A DNA stretch of 40,187 nt from NCBI GenBank assembly GCA_017625695.1, contig JAGAKI010000008.1, positions 80,331 to 120,517 on the forward strand, in the 5' to 3' direction. How positions within the stretch are numbered: position 1 is the stretch's first letter; each line of letters opens with the position of its first letter. Shown in pieces: positions 36,318-40,187 of this stretch. Origin of the DNA: Clostridia bacterium (GTDB lineage Bacteria > Bacillota > Clostridia > UMGS1840). Made by a program: the position numbers and the translations under genes. The notes below the pieces were generated by a model that was not told the origin of the DNA, made no database searches, and was given only the letters and a program-made list of their open reading frames with translations.

Positions 36318-37079
36318 ATGCTGAATAAAACAGAATTATTAAATCGGATTTCGGACAAGGAAGACCGGATTCTTCTGTCTTCTGTTTACGATAAGCTGGA
36401 AAAATCTTATCAAAAAGGATACCCCATTTATTCTGATTTTTTGGATGAGCGGCAAATTGCACTGGCAAAACAGCTCTTTTCCTTTTATCGGGATGAGTTA
36501 TGTTTTTCCGGCGGGGTTTCCAATGCAGAACGCCAATTGTGCTATCTGGACTTTGGCTATGGAGAGTTGCCTGTGAAAATCATTGGGATTTCTTCGTCTG
36601 CAGGAAATAAATTTGGGCATCGTGATGTGTTGGGCGCGCTGATGGGCCTTGGCATCAAACGACAGAAATTGGGAGATATTGTAGTTGGGGATGTTTCTTA
36701 TTTTCTGGTGAAAGAAGAAATTGTTTCTTTTGTGATGGAAAATCTTAACACGGTGGGACGTTATCCGGTCAGTTTAGAAATTTTAGAAAACACTTCGTTG
36801 GAAAAAGAACAGAATTTTTCTTACCGAAGCACAACTGTTTCTTCTCTTCGGTTGGATTGTCTGGTGAGCGATATTGCCAAACTTTCCAGAGAAAAGGCGA
36901 AAGAACTGATTCTTGCCGGTAAGGTTAAGGTGAATCATTTTGAAACCACGCAGTATAATAAACAGCTTTCTGCGGGGGATTTAATTTCCATTTCTCAAAA
37001 AGGAAGATTTGTTCTGGAACAAATGGAAGGCATCACCCGAAAAGACAGAATGAAAATTTTGATAAAAAAATACGAATAA
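36318..37079 (+). CDS. ylmH: YlmH-family S4-domain RNA-binding protein
   Basis: 253 residues: N-terminal YlmH domain (YSDFLDERQIALAKQLF, GVSNAERQLCYLDFGYG, GALMGLGIKRQKLGDIVVGD), then a C-terminal S4 RNA-binding fold (LRLDCLVSDIAKLSREKAKELILAGKVKVNH). YlmH has been linked to rescue of stalled 50S-peptidyl-tRNA complexes in Bacillus, and its gene is always near sepF/divIVA. The start region has almost no Shine-Dalgarno, so translation may depend on sepF, whose stop is 14 bases upstream. A hairpin begins at its stop codon. Confidence 0.93.
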   Translation: MLNKTELLNRISDKEDRILLSSVYDKLEKSYQKGYPIYSDFLDERQIALAKQLFSFYRDELCFSGGVSNAERQLCYLDFGYGELPVKIIGISSSAGNKFGHRDVLGALMGLGIKRQKLGDIVVGDVSYFLVKEEIVSFVMENLNTVGRYPVSLEILENTSLEKEQNFSYRSTTVSSLRLDCLVSDIAKLSREKAKELILAGKVKVNHFETTQYNKQLSAGDLISISQKGRFVLEQMEGITRKDRMKILIKKYE

Positions 37080-37107
37080 GGCATAGGAGAAGTTCTCTTA
37101 TGCCTTT
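37078..37107 (+). terminator. hairpin at the ylmH stop, possible attenuator
   Basis: Near-perfect inverted repeat AAGGCATAGGAGAA (37078-37091) / TTCTCTTATGCCTT (37093-37106), with one G-U pair and a tight loop, starting within the ylmH stop codon. Only three T residues follow, so read-through or an mRNA processing/stability role is as likely as full termination. Confidence 0.5.
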
Positions 37108-37133
37108 GTGCGAAAAAAGGGAGAATGAAAAGG

Positions 37134-37574
37134 ATGTATACACCGATCGAACTTGAAAATATCAGCTTTAAAAAATCGGCATTTGGTTATGATAAAGACG
37201 AGGTCCTGGAGTTTTTGGAAACTATTTCGCGGGACTACGATAAGCTTTACAAAGAAAATCTGACCTTAAAAGATAAAAACAATATGCTCTCCAACGCAAT
37301 TAAAGAATATAAATCTATGGAAGATGCTCTGCGGGATACCGTAGTTACTGCCCATTCCATTTCAGATGAAGTGAAAAAGAATGCCCATAAGGAAGCAGAA
37401 AATATTATCAAAGAAGCAAATCTGCAAAAGGACGAAATGCTTGCTAAGGCAAATCGGGAGATTGAAGCTATTCAGACTGAAATTACTTCTTTAAAGCAAG
37501 AGTTCAGCATCTATAAATCCAAAATCAAAAGCCTGATTCATTCTCAGATTGAGATTCTGGAATTAGATAAATAA
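37134..37574 (+). CDS. divIVA: DivIVA-domain protein
   Basis: Pole/septum-binding coiled-coil protein. About 146 residues from ATG 37134, where AAGGGAG (37117-37123) gives a normal spacing; the in-frame ATG at 37125 is too close to it. The N-terminal membrane-binding domain has the family pattern TPIELENISFKKSAFGYDKDEVLEFLE, followed by long heptad-rich coiled coil (about residues 35-140). Shorter than Bacillus DivIVA (about 164). Last of the sepF-ylmH-divIVA group and probable organiser of polar or sporulation-septum factors. Confidence 0.92.
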   Translation: MYTPIELENISFKKSAFGYDKDEVLEFLETISRDYDKLYKENLTLKDKNNMLSNAIKEYKSMEDALRDTVVTAHSISDEVKKNAHKEAENIIKEANLQKDEMLAKANREIEAIQTEITSLKQEFSIYKSKIKSLIHSQIEILELDK

Positions 37575-37587
37575 CACGAGGTGTTTT

Positions 37588-38043
37588 ATGTTTTGTTATC
37601 TTGGAATTGTTCTTAGTATCGTATTTTTCACCCGTTTGCTTGCTTATTGGGGAATTACGGTTTTAAAAGCAGGGGATATCACGCTGATTCCTCAAATTCT
37701 CTATCTTAGCTATGTGGAGAATCGCGGTGCTGCCTTTGGTATTTTTCAGGATGCAAAGGTATTTTTGATTGTGGTTCCGGTCATCTTGTTTTTGGCGATT
37801 ACTTATTATGTAGTCAGCCGTAGAAAACACTTAAAACTCTCTTTGTTGCTTCCGCTTTCTATGGTAGCCGGCGGCGGGATTTCCAATGTGGCAGACCGTT
37901 TGAGCTTCGGCTATGTGGTGGATTATATTGATGTACGAGTAATTCGGTATCCGGTTTTTAATCTGGCGGATATTTGTGTGGTGTTGGGGGTTTTCTGGAT
38001 TGCAGGATACATTTTGTTTTCCAAAGATACCAAACAACAGTAG
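37588..38043 (+). CDS. lspA: lipoprotein signal peptidase (signal peptidase II)
   Basis: Membrane aspartyl protease that removes signal peptides from prolipoproteins. 151 residues, four hydrophobic segments. Family motifs: ENRGAAFGIF, SNVADRLSFGYVVDYIDV with catalytic Asp103, and FNLADI with Asp128. Both catalytic Asp are present. ACGAGGTG precedes the ATG. It is followed after 14 bases by the pseudouridine synthase gene, the conserved lspA-rluD pair. Confidence 0.96.
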   Translation: MFCYLGIVLSIVFFTRLLAYWGITVLKAGDITLIPQILYLSYVENRGAAFGIFQDAKVFLIVVPVILFLAITYYVVSRRKHLKLSLLLPLSMVAGGGISNVADRLSFGYVVDYIDVRVIRYPVFNLADICVVLGVFWIAGYILFSKDTKQQ

Positions 38044-38057
38044 AAAAGGGTGGCACC

Positions 38058-38960
38058 ATGGAACTTACGGTTCAGACCTTGGAAAAAATCAGAGTAGATA
38101 AATATTTGGCAGAAGCTTCTGAAGAACTAACCCGTAGCCATGCACAGAAGCTGATTGAAGATGGCTTGGTTACGGTAAACGGACAAGTTGCCAGTAAAAA
38201 AACAGCAGTAACTTCCGGAGATGTAATTTCTTTCACACTTCCCGACCCGCAGGAGTTAGAAGCCAAAGAAGAAAATATTCCCCTGGAAATATTGTATGAA
38301 GATGACGCTTTGATTGTGGTGTATAAACCGAGGGGAATGGTGGTTCATCCCGCCAACGGAAATCAGGAGGGTACCTTGGTGAATGCACTTTTGTATCATT
38401 GTAAGGGACGCCTTTCTTCCATCAACGGGGTTGTCCGTCCCGGGATTGTGCATCGGATTGATAAAGATACCAGCGGTATTTTGCTGGTTGCCAAAACGGA
38501 TGCAGCACATCTTTCTTTGGCAGAACAAATTAAAGAACATTCGGTGAAACGGGAATATGTGGCGTTGTTGGACGGTGTGATCAAACACGAGAACGGCACC
38601 GTCAATAAACCGATCGGAAGAAGTGAAAAAGACCGCAAAAAAATGGCGATTACCATGCGGAATTCCCGCAATGCAATCACACATTATGAAGTGCTGGAAC
38701 GTTATGCGGGGTATTGCCTGGTGAAATGTCGGCTGGAGACAGGCAGAACTCATCAGATTCGTGTGCATATGGCGAGTCTGGGACATCCGGTGACCGGAGA
38801 TACAGTTTATGGCTCCAAAAAACAGAAGCTATTCCAAAGAGGGCAGCTTCTTCATGCGAAAACGATTGGATTTATTCATCCCACCACGGGAGAATATATG
38901 GAATTTACTTCTGAGCTTCCCTCGGAATTTCAGGAAGTTTTGAGAAAATTAAAACAGTAG
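38058..38960 (+). CDS. RluD-family 23S rRNA pseudouridine synthase (RluA/RluD family)
   Basis: 300 residues from ATG 38058, behind AAAGGGTGG; an in-frame start at 37974 lies inside lspA. N-terminal S4 domain (RVDKYLAEASEELTRSHAQKLI), then the RluA-family catalytic domain with GMVVHPANG, catalytic Asp135 in HRIDKDTSGILLVAK and RTHQIRVHMA. The exact uridines modified cannot be set from sequence; the size and S4 domain fit RluD (23S 1911/1915/1917 region). Confidence 0.94.
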   Translation: MELTVQTLEKIRVDKYLAEASEELTRSHAQKLIEDGLVTVNGQVASKKTAVTSGDVISFTLPDPQELEAKEENIPLEILYEDDALIVVYKPRGMVVHPANGNQEGTLVNALLYHCKGRLSSINGVVRPGIVHRIDKDTSGILLVAKTDAAHLSLAEQIKEHSVKREYVALLDGVIKHENGTVNKPIGRSEKDRKKMAITMRNSRNAITHYEVLERYAGYCLVKCRLETGRTHQIRVHMASLGHPVTGDTVYGSKKQKLFQRGQLLHAKTIGFIHPTTGEYMEFTSELPSEFQEVLRKLKQ

Positions 38961-38974
38961 AAGGAATTTTTGCG

Positions 38975-39367
38975 ATGAAAACTTTAGAAGAAATACGTTC
39001 TTTTTTTGAAAACGACCGTTTTGCTACGGAGAATGCAATGGTGATTGACGAAGTAGCTGATGGTTATGCGAAATGCAGTATGCTGATTTCTGAACGTCAC
39101 AGAAACGCTGTAGGTGGTGTAATGGGCGGTGTACCGTTTACATTAGCAGACTTTACTTATGCGGTTGCTGTTAATCATCAGGAACCTAAATGGGTGTCCT
39201 TAAGTGCCAATATCACTTTTTTAGGTGTGACAAAAGGAGAAAAACTCATTGCAGAAGCCAATGTAGTAAAATCCGGAAGAACCACCAATTATTATCGTGT
39301 GGACGTGTGTGATGAGTTGGGTCATCCGGTTGCTTGCGTTACGATTACCGGTTACTCCAAAGGATAA
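38975..39367 (+). CDS. PaaI-family hotdog-fold thioesterase
   Basis: 130 residues with the hotdog-fold pattern of PaaI/YdiI-type thioesterases: NAVGGVMGGVPFTLADFTYAVAVN (the Gly-rich helix with acidic Asp), then LSANITFLGVTKGEKLIAEANVVKSGRTTNYYRVDV. Hydrolyses a CoA or other acyl thioester; substrate unknown. GAAGGAA precedes the ATG. Last intact gene in the window. Confidence 0.88.
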   Translation: MKTLEEIRSFFENDRFATENAMVIDEVADGYAKCSMLISERHRNAVGGVMGGVPFTLADFTYAVAVNHQEPKWVSLSANITFLGVTKGEKLIAEANVVKSGRTTNYYRVDVCDELGHPVACVTITGYSKG

Positions 39368-39441
39368 CAGTTTGAAAGTTTTTTTAATATTTTTAATATA
39401 AAGTAAAGATAAATAAAAAATCGTTACTCCGTTTTGAACAA

Positions 39442-39458
39442 GTCCGTTAAAAACGGAC
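39442..39458 (+). terminator. hairpin, likely terminator stem now separated from its T-tract
   Basis: GTCCGTT/AACGGAC with a three-A loop forms a 7-bp stem 75 bases after the thioesterase gene. No T-run follows directly, but one (eight T) lies just beyond the IS remnant at 39951-39958. The two parts would form a normal intrinsic terminator if the insert were removed. Confidence 0.55.
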
Positions 39459-39472
39459 AATAGACAAAAGCC

Positions 39473-39509
39473 CCCCCTATAGTAGAATAAAAGAAACTAC
39501 TATAGGGGG
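39473..39509 (+). promoter_or_regulatory. hairpin sequestering the IS transposase ribosome binding site
   Basis: A perfect 13-bp inverted repeat (CCCCCTATAGTAG, 39473-39485, and its complement 39497-39509) with an 11-base loop. The right arm contains GGGGG, the Shine-Dalgarno for the ATG at 39517. In a read-through transcript the site would be paired, a known strategy for limiting transposase in other IS families. Confidence 0.75.
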
Positions 39510-39516
39510 AATTTTT

Positions 39517-39703
39517 ATGCCAAGAAGTTATCGACACATTAAAGAATATGGAAGCGAAATATTAGATCTCAAAGGACAAGAATATATTTTAAGAGAAATT
39601 GGTGAAAAATACGGTTTCACACGCAAACAGATACATAATTTCATTACTTGACACAATATGAATCAACGGAAGATAGCAGCAGGAATAGCATTGAAACGCA
39701 AAG
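39517..39703 (+). pseudogene. IS3-family orfA remnant with in-frame stop
   Basis: ATG 39517 begins MPRSYRHIKEYGSEIL, then an HTH-like stretch (REIGEKYGFTRKQIHNFIT), like IS3 OrfA proteins. A TGA at 39649-39651 interrupts it, and the same frame continues with NQRKIAAGIALKRKGR, so one base change (probably CGA to TGA) made the stop. The frame ends at the deletion joint near 39703. Confidence 0.75.
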
Positions 39704-39877
39704 GCAGAAAATTTTTTCTCTATACTCAAAAGTGAGTGCATTCACAGAGTCAAACTACAAACCTACGAAGAAGCTCGTATTCTTATTGATGAATACATCC
39801 ATTTTTACAATCATGAAAGAATCCAACTAAAAACAAAACTGACACCGTATGAATTACGAAGTCAGTTTGTTGGTTAA
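39704..39877 (+). pseudogene. IS3-family orfB C-terminal remnant
   Basis: Frame 39704-39877 reads AENFFSILKSECIHR, then YEEARILIDEYIHFYNHERI and TPYELR, the characteristic C terminus of IS3-family integrase-type transposases, ending in TAA. The Glu in ENFF corresponds to the third acidic residue of the DDE triad; the first two Asp and most of the core are deleted. Not functional. Confidence 0.8.
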
Positions 39878-39957
39878 AATTTCATTATTTCTACTATAGA
39901 GTGCCTTTTTTATACTGTCTGCACAATCTGAGGCAGCTTATTGTCTACTGTTTTTTT

Positions 39958-40020
39958 TCATATTCGTTCTTTTTCAATTTCATAGTAGGAAGGTCTGCCG
40001 GGGATTGCGATTCTTTCGTC
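39958..40020 (-). pseudogene. possible C-terminal tail of a lost minus-strand gene
   Basis: Read on the minus strand, 20 codons between a TAA and a TGA encode a tail containing IPGRPSYYEIEKERI, using codons like those of neighbouring genes (CCC, GGC, GAA). Just upstream, in another frame, an ATG opens MIRFNTFQL, so one frameshift would join them. Family not recognised; chance is possible. Confidence 0.25.
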
Positions 40021-40143
40021 TTAACTGAAAGGTGTTAAAACGAATCATTAAAAGACTAACTATTAAATGTCAAGAGAAAAATTGAAATTTCTTGAAATAT
40101 TTTTTAGAGAGTCGAAATAATCAGTTGAACATTGAAAATTGCA

Positions 40144-40174
40144 TGACAAATAGAGCAACCTAAGTTGCTCGTCA
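40144..40174. repeat. compound palindrome near the window end
   Basis: GAGCAAC (40153-40159) and GTTGCTC (40164-40170) pair around a CTAA loop, and the outer TGAC/GTCA (40144-40147, 40171-40174) pair with a five-base bulge. No T-tract follows on either strand, so it is not an ordinary terminator. Could be an operator, RNA structure or element end. Confidence 0.45.
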
Positions 40175-40187
40175 AAAAATGGAATGA

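Larger units (their letters stand above)
39458..39950 (+). mobile_element. IS3-family remnant, internally deleted
   Basis: A roughly 0.5-kb derivative bounded by imperfect inverted ends: CAATAGACAAAAGC at 39458-39471 and GCTTATTGTCTACTG at 39936-39950. Inside are the 5' part of an orfA (39517 on) and, directly fused, the 3' end of an orfB. The middle of the element, including most of the DDE domain, is missing. Exact ends and target duplication cannot be fixed by eye. With both ends kept, it could move only with a transposase supplied in trans. Confidence 0.7.
39951..40187. other. AT-rich non-coding stretch after the IS remnant
   Basis: It starts with eight T residues (39951-39958). No ORF of usable length is seen on either strand. 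It contains a coding-looking 20-codon minus-strand tail and a palindrome, listed separately. A TTGACA lies on the minus strand near 40067 but lacks a matching -10. No tRNA or known RNA gene is recognised. Confidence 0.5.

Noticed and set aside
39648-39830. 60-codon plus-strand ORF in the IS remnant
   Set aside because: It is a shifted frame across the orfA/orfB joint; the recognisable transposase residues are in the other two frames.
1-40187. CRISPR arrays, tRNA, rRNA, riboswitches, prophage
   Set aside because: No regular spaced repeats, no cloverleaf or known RNA core motifs, and no phage structural or integrase genes were seen.

Overview
The window is a gene-dense, almost entirely plus-strand stretch of a low-to-mid GC Gram-positive chromosome. 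It most likely comes from an anaerobic, endospore-forming member of the class Clostridia. The evidence is an Rnf complex in the clostridial order C-D-G-E-A-B, a pyrophosphate-type phosphofructokinase, HemZ, the Bacillota rlmN-prpC-prkC-rsgA-rpe-thiN-spoVM neighbourhood, and the sepF-ylmH-divIVA-lspA neighbourhood. I cannot assign a genus. There is no sign of a phage, island or CRISPR array. The only mobile DNA is a broken IS3-family remnant near the right end.

Layout: (1) 1-6464, the end of a TPR protein, then purine and one-carbon genes: long-form purL, purine nucleoside phosphorylase and S-adenosylhomocysteine hydrolase. (2) 6574-8370, a membrane-anchored VanW/G5 envelope protein. (3) 8448-13290, the six-gene rnf operon, which couples ferredoxin oxidation to NAD reduction and ion pumping. 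(4) 13315-19791, rlmN, PP2C phosphatase, PASTA kinase, rsgA, rpe, thiN, a 58-residue two-helix membrane protein, and the tiny sporulation gene spoVM (24 codons, TTG start), closed by a perfect 17-bp-stem terminator. (5) 19867-26926, clpC, an MBL-fold hydrolase, hemZ, soluble pyrophosphatase, PPi-phosphofructokinase and a methyltransferase. (6) 26923-33826, miaB-mutS-mutL-miaA, i.e. tRNA A37 modification enzymes flanking mismatch repair. (7) 33838-39367, a HlyD-like envelope protein, yggS, sepF, ylmH, divIVA, lspA, an RluD-family pseudouridine synthase and a PaaI-type thioesterase. (8) 39368-40187, AT-rich DNA holding a roughly 0.5-kb internally deleted IS3 element, then apparently non-coding sequence with a palindrome and a short coding-looking minus-strand tail.

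Most of the window is conserved core genome, and I found no clear new multi-gene system. The points most worth a second look are: a 12/12 consensus extended -10 promoter inside the first codons of yggS; spoVM and its two-helix neighbour; a 6-oxopurine-type nucleoside phosphorylase beside a short archaeal/Thermotoga-type SAH hydrolase, which suggests an inosyl-homocysteine route; pyrophosphatase next to PPi-phosphofructokinase; and the deleted IS, whose transposase ribosome binding site lies in a perfect hairpin and which seems to have split a terminator from its T-tract.
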